The notes beneath the pieces were generated by a model that saw nothing but the letters and a program-made list of their open reading frames with translations, made no database searches and was not told the origin of the DNA. A stretch of DNA of 64,000 nt from Gracilimonas amylolytica. Its GTDB lineage: Bacteria > Bacteroidota > Rhodothermia > Balneolales > Balneolaceae. Within the stretch, counting starts at the first letter, position 1; every line of letters begins with the position of its first letter. The translations under genes were made by a program, and so were the position numbers. Where the stretch lies: positions 1 through 64,000 of the forward strand of contig NZ_PQBS01000011.1 of assembly GCF_002911695.1 (NCBI RefSeq). Reading direction: 5' to 3'. Below are positions 41,740 to 50,264 of the stretch, piece after piece.

Positions 41740-43701
41740 TCAGTCATCAAACTCTTGTTCGATCGCTTCAAGGCGTTGCTGATATTCTTCCCATTTCGAA
41801 TATCGGTCTGTAAGGTCGGCTTTGAGCTGATCATATTCCAATGAGAATTCCTTCACCTTGTCGGCATCATCATAGAAATCAGGCTGAGCCATGGTCTCCT
41901 CGATCTCACCTTTGCGGGTTTCCATCTGTTCGATCTCTTTCTCAACCGATTGAATGTTGTCACGTATCGGTTTGGTCCTGCGATTCCGTTCATTGCGTTG
42001 CTCTGCTTCTATCCGTCGCTGTTCTTTTCTGGAAAGTTGTGAGTTTTCTTCTTCTGATTGCTGAACCGTTTCTGAGGCAGCGTCCTGTTCTGCTTCTTCT
42101 TTCTTTTTGTCGAGATAATAGGAGACGTTACCCAAATAGGTTTTGATATAACCGGGCTGCACATCCAGAACTTTGTTGACAATGGGGTCCAGGAAATCAC
42201 GATCGTGAGATACGATGAGGCAGGTGCCTTCATATTGCTGAATGGCTTGCTGCAGGATGTTCTTACTGCTCATATCCAGGTGGTTGGTAGGCTCATCAAA
42301 GATCAGCAGATTAGCAGGTGATAGCAGCATCTTTGCCAGTGCCAGCCTGCTTTTCTCTCCGCCTGAGAGGACCTTCACTTTCTTAAAAACATCATCGCCC
42401 TGAAACAGGAAGCATCCCAGAATGGTCCTTAATTTACTCTCTTTCGCACCAGACCCGGCGTCGTGCATGGATTCGAGTGCGTCTTTTTTTGGATCCAGTT
42501 CTTCTGCCTGATGCTGTGCAAAATAATTGACGGTCACGTTATGGCCCACAATGCGTTCGCCATTCTGATAAGGTTCGTTGCCGGCCAGGATACGGATCAA
42601 TGTGGATTTTCCGGCTCCATTGGGGCCTACTACCGCGATCTTATCGCCTCGTTCGATCTCGTAATCGATCCCATCAAACACCACGTTTTCATCATAGCTT
42701 TTATGGAGGTTCTCCAGCTTCATCACCACCTGACCACTTCGTTCAGGTTCCGGAAAACGAAATGAGACCTTACTTTGCTCATCCTCGAGCTCGATCTGTT
42801 CCATTTTCTCCAGCTGCTTCACACGACTTTGAACCTGCCGGGCTTTCGAAGCCTTGTAACGGAAGCGATCAATGAACTCCTGGGTTTCCTTGATCTGCTT
42901 TTCCTGATTCTTTTTGGCATTCAGGAGCAATTCCCGCTCTTCTTCCCACTTCTTTTCATAAAAGGAGTAGTTACCGGCATAGTCTGAAATATCCCCGCTT
43001 CTGAGAGCCAGGGTTCTGTTGGTAATGGTATCCAGAAAGGCCTTATCGTGAGAAACTACCACCACGGCCCCTTCATAACTGTTCAGGAAGTTTTCCATCC
43101 ACTGTAATGATTCAATATCCAGGTGGTTGGTAGGCTCATCCAGAAGGAGATAGGTGGGGCGGCGGAGTAACAGTTTGGCCAGGGCAATACGCATCAGCCA
43201 GCCTCCGCTGAATTCGGAGGTGTTTCGGTGAAAGTCTTCCTCAGTGAACCCAAGTCCCATCAAAACTTTTTCAACCTGAGAACGCAACTCATAGAGGCCG
43301 GACGATTCAAGTTCCGTTTGCAGGAGGCCGTAACGCTCCATCAGTTTTTCGTACTCATCACTTTGATGGTCTACCTGTGAGAGTTTTTCCTGAATACCTT
43401 TCACTTTCATTTCAAGCTCGAAGAGTTCTGCAAAGGCCGTTTCCACTTCCTCCAGAACCGTCAGTGTGAAATCAGGGTCAACGCCATCCTGCGGGAGGTA
43501 ACCAAGGGTTTCTTCATTTGCCAGCGAGACCGTTCCTTCATCCGATTCCTGTATCCCCATGATGATTTTAAGCAAAGTGGATTTACCCGCCCCATTTGGG
43601 CCCACTAACCCGATCCGCTCACCGGGGTTGATGAAAGTACTGACGCCGTCGAGCAGTTCACGGTCGCCCAGGTGTAATGTGATGTTTTCGAGTGCTAACA
43701 A
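41740..43701 (-). CDS. ABC-F family ATPase (Uup/YfmR-like)
   Basis: A soluble protein of 653 aa with two ATPase cassettes. Walker A motifs are GPNGAGKSTLLKI (about 35) and GPNGAGKSTLIRI (about 340). Signatures are FSGGWLMRIALAKLL and LSGGEKSRLALAKML, and Walker B motifs are LLLDEPTNHLDIES and LIFDEPTNHLDMSS. A charged linker (about 240-310) joins them, and a C-terminal Glu/Arg-rich coiled coil (about 540-653) follows, as in Uup. There are no membrane segments. ABC-F proteins act on ribosomes in translation or antibiotic protection; Uup-type members may also bind branched DNA. Confidence 0.92.
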   Translation of the reverse strand: MLALENITLHLGDRELLDGVSTFINPGERIGLVGPNGAGKSTLLKIIMGIQESDEGTVSLANEETLGYLPQDGVDPDFTLTVLEEVETAFAELFELEMKVKGIQEKLSQVDHQSDEYEKLMERYGLLQTELESSGLYELRSQVEKVLMGLGFTEEDFHRNTSEFSGGWLMRIALAKLLLRRPTYLLLDEPTNHLDIESLQWMENFLNSYEGAVVVVSHDKAFLDTITNRTLALRSGDISDYAGNYSFYEKKWEEERELLLNAKKNQEKQIKETQEFIDRFRYKASKARQVQSRVKQLEKMEQIELEDEQSKVSFRFPEPERSGQVVMKLENLHKSYDENVVFDGIDYEIERGDKIAVVGPNGAGKSTLIRILAGNEPYQNGERIVGHNVTVNYFAQHQAEELDPKKDALESMHDAGSGAKESKLRTILGCFLFQGDDVFKKVKVLSGGEKSRLALAKMLLSPANLLIFDEPTNHLDMSSKNILQQAIQQYEGTCLIVSHDRDFLDPIVNKVLDVQPGYIKTYLGNVSYYLDKKKEEAEQDAASETVQQSEEENSQLSRKEQRRIEAEQRNERNRRTKPIRDNIQSVEKEIEQMETRKGEIEETMAQPDFYDDADKVKEFSLEYDQLKADLTDRYSKWEEYQQRLEAIEQEFDD

Positions 43702-43827
43702 AGTGTGATGACTATCTGAATGAATAGTAAAAGTGAGGGCTGAAAATATGGATTAATTGCTGCGGTATGAAATTAATCCTATGGCTGTTTACCTCTTTTA
43801 TGCAACGATGGTACGGGTACCCATAAG

Positions 43828-43847
43828 ATCCCCGTTTTCACGGGGAT
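43828..43847. repeat. Short intergenic palindrome (atccccg-ttttca-cggggat)
   Basis: A 7-bp perfect stem with a 6-nt loop, flanked by gacgggg. It resembles a second common class of dispersed bacterial palindromes and sits 61 nt from the 29-bp repeat. No other copy was noticed in this window. Confidence 0.5.
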
Positions 43848-43907
43848 GACGGGGCAGTGGGTGGTTAGTTAACTTTTAGTCTAACATTATCACTTCAACC
43901 CCCCCTG

Positions 43908-43936
43908 GTCATTCCCGCGAAGGCGGGAATCTAAAA
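43908..43936. repeat. Dispersed 29-bp palindromic repeat, copy 2
   Basis: Identical over all 29 bases and in the same orientation as 40467-40495, 3.4 kb away. The hairpin core is the same. Identity this high between noncoding copies suggests recent spread or conversion. Confidence 0.8.
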
Positions 43937-44017
43937 GATCATTAATGAATCCCAATTCCTTCACAAATTCAGTTCAGAAAGCCTTAATTTGCAAAGAAAT
44001 TCAACACAACCGATCTC

Positions 44018-44347
44018 ATGCCAAAAAAAGAAATCAACATTACCGTAGAATTAGACGATCAGAACATCGCATCCAATATTGCCTTCAAGGCCGATGACAT
44101 GCCTAACGTGGATGCTGTAAATTGCCGTGCCATGCTGCTTTCCTTCTGGGATGCCAAGAACAAGGACACGCTTAAACTGGATCTGTGGACACGCGACATG
44201 ACCGTTGACGAAATGAAGATCTTCTTCCATCAAACGCTGGTTACCATGGCGAATACCCTTGAAAGTTCCATCGATGACGAACGCATTGCCGGCGACATGC
44301 GTGATTTCTGCCACTACTTTGCCGAGAAGATGGAGATCAAAGAGTAA
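44018..44347 (+). CDS. gldC: Gliding motility protein GldC
   Basis: A cytosolic protein of 109 aa. The sequence matches GldC from end to end: KKEINITVELDDQNI at the start, CRAMLLSFWDAKNKDTLKL (about 36-54), DLWTRDMTVDEMK, then a helical C-terminus with MRDFCHYFAEKM. GldC supports the gliding/type IX secretion machinery in flavobacteria but is conserved in non-gliding relatives. No other gld genes are nearby, so it does not by itself show gliding. Monocistronic; convergent with the YfcC-type gene. Confidence 0.9.
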   Translation: MPKKEINITVELDDQNIASNIAFKADDMPNVDAVNCRAMLLSFWDAKNKDTLKLDLWTRDMTVDEMKIFFHQTLVTMANTLESSIDDERIAGDMRDFCHYFAEKMEIKE

Positions 44348-44396
44348 AGGGCTCGAACATCCAGCAAGTAAAATTGCAGGTAAATTGCTTTCCCAT

Positions 44397-45740
44397 CTAT
44401 AGTCCTATAAAAATGGCGATCGTGATTGAAGTTAGAGAGATGCCCAGAATGATGCCGAATGGCCTCCAGCAGTAAAGAAGCCAGTCTTTGTAGGAAACCC
44501 CGGCTGCTGTTAGAATGGCCAGTAAAGCTCCATTGGTTGGCGTGATCATATCCATGATAATACCACCGTACTGATAACACAGGATCATCACTTGCCGAGA
44601 CATACCAATAAGATCCGATAAAGGGGTAAGAAGTGGCATGGTAAGCACCGCGTGACCTGAGCTGCTTGGTATAGGGATGTGAATGAGAAGATGGGAGATC
44701 ATCATTCCTACGGCAGATAAATAAACCGGTAGGTCCTGCAGTGGATTGAATAACCCATAAACGATGGTATCTATGATCATCCCATCCTGAAGCACCAGGT
44801 AAATACTTCGGGCAAGCCCAACAATAATGGCTGCAAAAGCCATCTCATTGATACCAAAGGCATAGGCTTTGGATGTTTCGTTAAGGCCAAGCTGTCCGAT
44901 CAGTCCCGCCGCAAACCCGGTTACCAGAAATAGGGCCGACATTTCATTGTAGCCCCAGTCCCAGGTCATGATACCATACACCATAAATGCGAAGGTAAAA
45001 AGGATCAGATAAAGGATGATGGCAGAACGGGTTGGTAGTTTTTCAGATGAATCGTCCCCAGTTTTGACCTCATATTCTGAATGTTCATCCTTGCCATTAC
45101 GGAGCACCCACCAGATCCAGAAAGTAAGGACTATCAGCAGGACGATGATCCTGAACCATGAGCCGCTGAAAGGGGTGACTTCTGAGATCTTCTGAGCGAT
45201 CAAGACTCCAAACGGATTGATCGGGCTGAAAGCAGCCCCGATAGAGGCACACCCGGCACTGATCGCTATGGCAGAGATCTTGGTATAGCCGAGCCGACCG
45301 GCCATGGCAACCAGGAACGGGATCATCGCAATGATCTCCTCGAAGGTATGATTCAAAGCCCCGGCGGTTGCGAATACGATTCCGACCAGGATCATGACGC
45401 GGGATTTGGCGTGTTCAAACTTTCGGATCAAAGCCGAAATGCCATCATTAAAGGCTCCGGTTTTATCTACCACGATGAAAGCCCCACCAATAATGAGGAT
45501 CAATACCACCAGGTCAGCGCCAAAAATGATTCCTTCCGGTACCTTGATAACGGCATCAAAGACCCCGATCGGTTCAGCCTCAACCTGCTTGTAGCTGTTA
45601 CTGACCACAACCTCACGGCCGGTCTCAGGGTCGGTCACACGGTCGTAACTCCCTGCCGGTATGAGGTGAGTCAGAACGGCAGAAAGGCCGATAAAGAATA
45701 ACAGGATCGTTAAAGGATGCGGAAAATTGAATTTTTTCAT
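44397..45740 (-). CDS. YfcC/DcuC-family transporter
   Basis: An inner membrane protein of 447 aa with about 12 hydrophobic segments, of the YfcC branch of the C4-dicarboxylate carrier superfamily (PF03606). It starts FNFPHPLTILLFFIGLSAVL, followed by HLIPAGSYDRVTDPETGRE, a family signature. GALNHTFEEIIAMIPFLV (about 125-142) and HIPIPSSSGHAVLTMPLLTP (about 353-372) are the two helical-hairpin motifs. Relatives are proposed to carry short peptides, amino acids or acetate; the substrate is not determined. It stands alone. Confidence 0.88.
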   Translation of the reverse strand: MKKFNFPHPLTILLFFIGLSAVLTHLIPAGSYDRVTDPETGREVVVSNSYKQVEAEPIGVFDAVIKVPEGIIFGADLVVLILIIGGAFIVVDKTGAFNDGISALIRKFEHAKSRVMILVGIVFATAGALNHTFEEIIAMIPFLVAMAGRLGYTKISAIAISAGCASIGAAFSPINPFGVLIAQKISEVTPFSGSWFRIIVLLIVLTFWIWWVLRNGKDEHSEYEVKTGDDSSEKLPTRSAIILYLILFTFAFMVYGIMTWDWGYNEMSALFLVTGFAAGLIGQLGLNETSKAYAFGINEMAFAAIIVGLARSIYLVLQDGMIIDTIVYGLFNPLQDLPVYLSAVGMMISHLLIHIPIPSSSGHAVLTMPLLTPLSDLIGMSRQVMILCYQYGGIIMDMITPTNGALLAILTAAGVSYKDWLLYCWRPFGIILGISLTSITIAIFIGL

Positions 45741-45812
45741 AGTCCGTAGGTAGGTTGGCTCAGAATATCTAATATTCAGTTGGTGAATTAAATTAGAATT
45801 TTGAGCTGCGGA

Positions 45813-47069
45813 TCAGCGATATATAATAGAACCAAAACTCACCCCGCTTTCCCGTTCCGATTCATCCCAGAAATCGTAGGTCAGAACGTCACCTTTTAGC
45901 TCAGGTTTTATTTTAAGAAAGGCGTAAAGGGGAGGATATCCGCAAATACGATAAGGATCATATTTTTCACTCATCAGATCCAGTAATTGTTGGTGTGAAC
46001 CGGAAGCCCCATGGCTTAGAAATGAGTCATCAAAGTTTCGGATGTCTTCAAACATCTCTTTAGCCGGTTTATCATCCCCGAATTTTTTACCTACATGGGC
46101 CAGGTCGCCACTGATCAGGAAAAAGGTGTCATCATCTTCTGCAAACAGATCAGCCAGTAACCCGGTGAAGTTCTCCACCTGTTGCCCCTGAAATCCATCA
46201 GCTTTATAAAAGAGTTCATCCAGTCCGCCAACAAGGATTGGGATCATCGAAAAATCATGATCCCACAGATGCTTGAGGAAGATCAGATGCTGTTCAATAC
46301 TGTGTTCAACCCGGTGCGCACGATCCCGGAAGGTAACCCCAAATGATTCTTCATCACCGCTGATCAGGTTTGAGATCTGTTCAATAGTTTCCCGATCGGT
46401 CTTAACCGTGCCGTTAACCATTTTGAAATCTTTGCCGGAAATCACGAAAGGTCGCTCTTCATAAACGTCCGGATACATACCGGAATAATGCGAGGTAGCC
46501 AGCATAACCACGCGTTTTGGTTTCAAGTCTTTAATGGCTGAAAAAGCTTTGACATAGCTGTTCATGCCCACCCGAATATCGATGTGAGGTGCATAAAGGG
46601 CTTTTGCGGTTTGAACCGGATCCGCGGTCGGTAATTTGTCAAACGCTTCATTCAGGAAATGGGTCATCTCTTCAGCATCATCCGGGTAGGCCAGACCGGC
46701 TGTGATGGATTCATGCACATCCGATCTCTCATAATCTAACTCGGTTTTCTCCGCAAATTCTCTGAAGTAAGGTGAATGGAGCAGGGCATTCCCATCAAGG
46801 AATTGAACATACTCCAGGATCTGTTCTTTGGTAACCCCATTGCCCGTGTATTCCATCAGGTCTTCAATACTGCGCTGACCATCAAACAACGAAAATATAT
46901 TCCGTGCAGAATGCGGAACAGCGAAATCATCCGGTGCATATCCATACTGATCCTGAAAATAGAGAAAGGTCTCCCCGTCTTGTTTGATGGGTATGATCTG
47001 CACATCAAACCGAATGGGCGGAATAGGATCGGTGTAAGATGAAAAAATGGAATCAGGTTTATCAGTCAC
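45813..47069 (-). CDS. Memo-family protein (AmmeMemoRadiSam system protein B) with an N-terminal extra domain
   Basis: A protein of 418 aa. The C-terminal 280 residues are a Memo domain: APHIDIRVGMNSYVKAF (about 164), MLATSHYSGMYPDVYEE, RVEHSIEQHLIFLKHLW (about 250) and ISGDLAHVGKKFGD contain the metal-site histidines, and ICGYPPLYAFLKI has the cysteine. The first 110 residues are a separate small domain, with DFAVPHSARNIFSLFDGQ and IEDLMEYTGNGVTKEQ, resembling the winged-helix-like PqqD/RRE fold. The partner AMMECR1 and radical-SAM genes of the AmmeMemoRadiSam system are not adjacent. The substrate is unknown. Confidence 0.85.
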   Translation of the reverse strand: MTDKPDSIFSSYTDPIPPIRFDVQIIPIKQDGETFLYFQDQYGYAPDDFAVPHSARNIFSLFDGQRSIEDLMEYTGNGVTKEQILEYVQFLDGNALLHSPYFREFAEKTELDYERSDVHESITAGLAYPDDAEEMTHFLNEAFDKLPTADPVQTAKALYAPHIDIRVGMNSYVKAFSAIKDLKPKRVVMLATSHYSGMYPDVYEERPFVISGKDFKMVNGTVKTDRETIEQISNLISGDEESFGVTFRDRAHRVEHSIEQHLIFLKHLWDHDFSMIPILVGGLDELFYKADGFQGQQVENFTGLLADLFAEDDDTFFLISGDLAHVGKKFGDDKPAKEMFEDIRNFDDSFLSHGASGSHQQLLDLMSEKYDPYRICGYPPLYAFLKIKPELKGDVLTYDFWDESERESGVSFGSIIYR

Positions 47070-47125
47070 AGTAGAAAATAATTTGTAAGGAGTTGATTTT
47101 TGGAGGCTCTAACTAATGGGGTGAA

Positions 47126-47173
47126 ATCTTTATACGTAGGGGTAATTCATGAATTCCCCCTACGTATAAAGAT
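47126..47173. repeat. RAYT-associated palindrome, left copy
   Basis: A 48-nt palindrome with a single mismatched pair, centred on aattcatgaatt (47144-47155). It ends 19 nt before the transposase ATG. The core cgtagggg-n-aattcatgaatt-n-cccctacg is shared with the two other copies below, while the outer arms differ. Confidence 0.9.
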
Positions 47174-47192
47174 ATAGCTTAAGCCAGAAATC

Positions 47193-47753
47193 ATGGGAAC
47201 ATATAAGCCAAAGAATAACCGAAAATCAATTCGTCTTCAATGTTATGATTATTCATCGCCGGGCTATTATTTCGTAACAATATGCACAATAAATAGGGAA
47301 TCTATTTTTGGTGAAATAGACGATGGTAGAATGGTATTGAATGAATTTGGAAAAATAGCTAATAAGTATTGGTTGAGGATGCCAATAAACTATGATTACA
47401 TTCGCATAAAGGCATATGTAATAATGCCAAATCATGTTCACGGAATTATACAGATAATGAAAAATCATAACCCAGCCGTAGGGGCAATTCATGAATTGCC
47501 CCTACGGCTGGGTTATATGGACCAGGAGACCTACAGAAAAAAAAGACGATTAATGTATTTACCTAAAATAATTGGGTGGTATAAAATGAATGTATCAAGA
47601 GAGATTAATAGTAGGAGAGGTTCAATTGGTAAAAATTGCTGGCAACGAAATTACCATGAACATATCATTCGAGATCAAAGATCTTTAAATAAGATCACGG
47701 AATACATTGAAATGAATCCGAAATTATGGGAAAAGGATAAGTATTTTCATTAG
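47193..47753 (+). CDS. REP-associated tyrosine transposase (RAYT, Y1 family)
   Basis: A protein of 186 aa of the single-strand HUH transposase superfamily. It shows SPGYYFVTICTINRESIFG (about 24-42), the HUH motif in YVIMPNHVHGIIQI (about 71-84), and a C-terminal block with YHEHIIRDQRSLNKITEYIE (about 153-172) holding the likely catalytic tyrosine. RAYTs mobilise or maintain REP palindromes. Three palindromes with the same core accompany it, one inside the gene at 47467-47516, encoding about NPAVGAIHELPLRLGY. That insert keeps the frame open and lies between the HUH motif and the C-terminal block, a loop position where RAYTs vary. Confidence 0.9.
   Translation: MGTYKPKNNRKSIRLQCYDYSSPGYYFVTICTINRESIFGEIDDGRMVLNEFGKIANKYWLRMPINYDYIRIKAYVIMPNHVHGIIQIMKNHNPAVGAIHELPLRLGYMDQETYRKKRRLMYLPKIIGWYKMNVSREINSRRGSIGKNCWQRNYHEHIIRDQRSLNKITEYIEMNPKLWEKDKYFH
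47467..47516. repeat. RAYT-associated palindrome, copy inside the transposase gene
   Basis: A perfect 50-nt palindrome: every base from 47467 to 47516 pairs around the centre of aattcatgaatt (47486-47497). It lies in frame in the middle of the RAYT reading frame and would form a 25-bp cruciform or mRNA hairpin. It shares the cgtagggg core with the flanking copies. Confidence 0.95.
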
Positions 47754-47793
47754 TTCACGTAGGGGTAATTCATGAATTTCCCCTACGTGAACT
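47752..47793. repeat. RAYT-associated palindrome, right copy
   Basis: A 42-nt palindrome with one mismatched pair, centred on aattcatgaatt (47767-47778). Its left edge overlaps the transposase stop codon and its right edge lies 3 nt from the nth stop, so it may also act as a terminator between the convergent genes. Confidence 0.9.
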
Positions 47794-47795
47794 GG

Positions 47796-48500
47796 TCATT
47801 CATCTTCCCGCATTTTCTGGCATTCACAATTAATGCCATAATTTTTGCACAAAGGATGATCCGGTGCTTCTGAAATCCGGGCTTTGCAGGGACCACGTCC
47901 GTGGTGGATCATCAGGTGTGACAGATCTGTCCAGCTTTCGCGGGGGAATAAGGCCATCAGGTCCTTTTCAATTTTATTGGTGTTCTTTTTTTCTTTGGTG
48001 AGGCCGAAGCGATTTGAAAATCTCTTGACGTGCGTATCTACGACTACGCCTACATTAATTCCAAATGCATTTCCCAGGACCACGTTAGCGGTTTTGCGGG
48101 CGGCTCCACGAAGTTTCAGCAGGTCGTTCATATTCTGTGGGACTTTCCCGTCAAATTCCTCTACCAAAATTTGGGAGGTTTCTTTTAGAGATTTCGCTTT
48201 GTTGCGATAAAAGCCGGTGGATCTTACCAATTCTTCCAACTCCTCCAGGGGAGCATCCTTCATTAGCTCAGGGGTGGGGTAGGTTTCGAAGAGAGCCGGA
48301 GTGGTTTTGTTGACTCTCACATCCGTGCACTGTGCACTCAAAATAGTAGCGATCAAAAGCTCAAAAGGGTTTCGGTGATCAAGCTCACAATGTGGGTTGG
48401 GGTAATACTTATAAAGCTCACTCAGGATCTCAAGTGCCCGCTCTTTTTGGGCTTTGGTTTTTCTTGGAAGCTTTGGGAGTTTATTTTTGTCTTTTGGCAT
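47796..48500 (-). CDS. nth: Endonuclease III-type DNA glycosylase
   Basis: A protein of 234 aa of the Nth/HhH-GPD family, excising oxidised pyrimidines and nicking the abasic site. The helix-hairpin-helix reads KLRGAARKTANVVLGNAFG (about 125-143), with the catalytic Lys in ARKTANVV where E. coli has LPGVGRKTANVV. The catalytic Asp is in VVVDTHVKRFSNR. The C-terminal cysteines (C-x12-C-x6-C-x-C) differ from the usual C-x6-C-x2-C-x5-C of the 4Fe-4S loop. It is likely active as a glycosylase; the cluster geometry is uncertain. Confidence 0.88.
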   Translation of the reverse strand: MPKDKNKLPKLPRKTKAQKERALEILSELYKYYPNPHCELDHRNPFELLIATILSAQCTDVRVNKTTPALFETYPTPELMKDAPLEELEELVRSTGFYRNKAKSLKETSQILVEEFDGKVPQNMNDLLKLRGAARKTANVVLGNAFGINVGVVVDTHVKRFSNRFGLTKEKKNTNKIEKDLMALFPRESWTDLSHLMIHHGRGPCKARISEAPDHPLCKNYGINCECQKMREDE

Positions 48501-48705
48501 TTCAGTGATCAGTTAGCAGGAAACAGTTATCAGTAGGTTTGAAGGTATGATTTTGTGAGTAGATACGCATATTGGTTTATGGTTCGATTTTAAATATTAA
48601 ACCACTCACCACTCATTTAACATGTAAAACTACCTCACTTAAAATTAAAGAGAAGTTGTGGCAGATTAACCTGGGCATACACTGAATATTCAATATTCAT
48701 TTCCG

Positions 48706-48713
48706 TATCTTTG
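48706..48713 (+). promoter_or_regulatory. Candidate -7 box (TATCTTTG) for glyS
   Basis: An exact TAnnTTTG match 37 nt before the glyS ATG, predicting a leader of about 30 nt. No clear -33 TTTG. A small palindrome tgaatattcaatattca lies just upstream (48683-48699). Confidence 0.5.
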
Positions 48714-48750
48714 GCGCTCAACGAATTTTTGAAACTGTAAAATCACACAC

Positions 48751-50208
48751 ATGTCGAATTTGGACAATCTGGATAAAATTGTATCGCTGGCTAAAGCGCG
48801 GGGTTTCATCTTTCAATCATCAGAGATCTATGGCGGACTTAGTGCCGTGTACGATTACGGACCCCTCGGTGTAGAGCTCAAACGAAATATCCGTGATGCC
48901 TGGTGGAAAGAGATGACCCGCCGCCACGATAATATAGTCGGGATCGACGCGGCTATTTTCATGCATCCGAAAGTATGGGAAGCCAGTGGTCACGTAGGTG
49001 GATTTAACGATCCGATGATCGATGACAAGCAGTCCAAAAAACGCTACCGTGCGGATATGATCATCGAGCAGCATATTGAAAAGCTGCGTAAAGATGAGAA
49101 GCATGAAGAAGCAAACGCTATTCAGGAAAAGCTGGATACCTGCGGTTCACGTAAAAGTCTGACAGAAGATCTGTATGAGATCATCATGGAAAATGAGATC
49201 CGTGCCCCTGAATCCGGTGCTTTTGACTGGACCGAAGTGCGACAGTTCAACCTGATGTTCAAGACACAATTTGGCTCTACTTCTACCGAAGAAGACGGTG
49301 TTTATTTGCGACCTGAAACGGCTCAGGGTATTTTTGTGAATTATAAGAACGTGCTTGATACCGCTCGTGTTCAGGTTCCTTTTGGGATCGCTCAAACCGG
49401 TAAAGCCTTTCGTAATGAAGTAGTGGCTCGACAGTTTGTATTCCGAATGCGGGAATTTGAGCAAATGGAAATGCAATATTTTGTGAAGCCCGGAACGGAT
49501 GAAGCCGAGTATGAGAAGTGGCTGGAAAAACGTCTTGAGTGGCATAAAATGATGGGGATCCGTGAGGAGAACTTACGAACGGCTCCACATCCTGAGGACA
49601 AACTGGCTCACTATGCACGAGCTGCTGCCGATATTCAGTACAAATATCCCATCGGCTGGCAGGAAGTGGAAGGTATCCACAACCGAACAGATTTTGACCT
49701 GACTCAGCACGCTGAATTCTCCGGGAAAAAACTGGACTACTATGATCAGAAGAATCAGGAACGTTTTGTGCCTTATGTGATCGAAACTTCAGTAGGTCTT
49801 GATCGACTTACCCTGATGGTTCTTTGTGATGCCTACCGTGAGGAAGAAGTAGATGGCGATACCCGTACCGTTCTGAAAATGAATCCGAAACTGGCTCCCG
49901 TCCAGGTTGGTATCTTCCCGCTCATCAAAAAAGACAAGCTGCAGGATCTGGCACACAAAATTGAAGCCGATCTGCGAGAGGAATTTTCGGTGATGTATGA
50001 TGAATCCGGATCAATCGGTAAACGATACCGTAGATTAGATGAAGCAGGTACTCCATTTTGCGTGACTGTAGACTTTGACGGAGTGGAATCAGAAGGGGAG
50101 GATACGGTGACCATTCGCTACCGTGATGATATGAGTCAGGAAAGAATTCCGGTGTCTAAGATCGCGAATGTGATCAGGGACGGAATGAAGAACTGGAAGC
50201 CTGAGTAG
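48751..50208 (+). CDS. glyS: Glycyl-tRNA synthetase (single-chain type)
   Basis: Homodimeric class II enzyme of 485 aa charging tRNA-Gly; this is the eukaryote-like form, not the GlyQ/GlyS heterotetramer. It shows SSEIYGGLSAVYDYGPLG (about 22-39), the glycine-specific start, RPETAQGIFVNYKNV (about 190-204), motif 2 in GKAFRNEVVARQFVFRMREF (about 215-234), and motif 3 in VIETSVGLDRLTLMVL. An anticodon-binding domain occupies about 385-485. A strong terminator follows. The symbol glyQS is also used for this form. Confidence 0.96.
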   Translation: MSNLDNLDKIVSLAKARGFIFQSSEIYGGLSAVYDYGPLGVELKRNIRDAWWKEMTRRHDNIVGIDAAIFMHPKVWEASGHVGGFNDPMIDDKQSKKRYRADMIIEQHIEKLRKDEKHEEANAIQEKLDTCGSRKSLTEDLYEIIMENEIRAPESGAFDWTEVRQFNLMFKTQFGSTSTEEDGVYLRPETAQGIFVNYKNVLDTARVQVPFGIAQTGKAFRNEVVARQFVFRMREFEQMEMQYFVKPGTDEAEYEKWLEKRLEWHKMMGIREENLRTAPHPEDKLAHYARAAADIQYKYPIGWQEVEGIHNRTDFDLTQHAEFSGKKLDYYDQKNQERFVPYVIETSVGLDRLTLMVLCDAYREEEVDGDTRTVLKMNPKLAPVQVGIFPLIKKDKLQDLAHKIEADLREEFSVMYDESGSIGKRYRRLDEAGTPFCVTVDFDGVESEGEDTVTIRYRDDMSQERIPVSKIANVIRDGMKNWKPE

Positions 50209-50235
50209 CTTTTGAGCTTTATTTAAAGGTATTCA

Positions 50236-50264
50236 AGGCAGGCCACCACGGTCTGCCTTTTTTT
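50236..50264 (+). terminator. Rho-independent terminator of glyS
   Basis: ggcag...ctgcc stem with an inner cc/gg pair (50237-50256), followed by a run of eight T at 50257-50264. It lies 27 nt after the glyS stop. Confidence 0.8.

Larger units (their letters stand above)
43702..44017. other. Intergenic region between ABC-F gene and gldC with two palindromes
   Basis: A 316-nt gap without a gene. It holds a 7-bp hairpin atccccg/cggggat (43828-43847) and the second copy of the 29-bp palindromic repeat (43908-43936). The region just upstream of gldC has taatttg (43985-43991), an imperfect -7 box. Confidence 0.45.

Noticed and set aside
47126-47793. Possible CRISPR-like repeat set
   Set aside because: The three repeats are palindromes of different arm sequence and irregular spacing around a transposase; they fit a RAYT/REP unit.
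48501-48750. T-box or other leader RNA upstream of glyS
   Set aside because: No T-box sequence or specifier stem; only a -7 box and a small palindrome are visible. The same holds for hisS.
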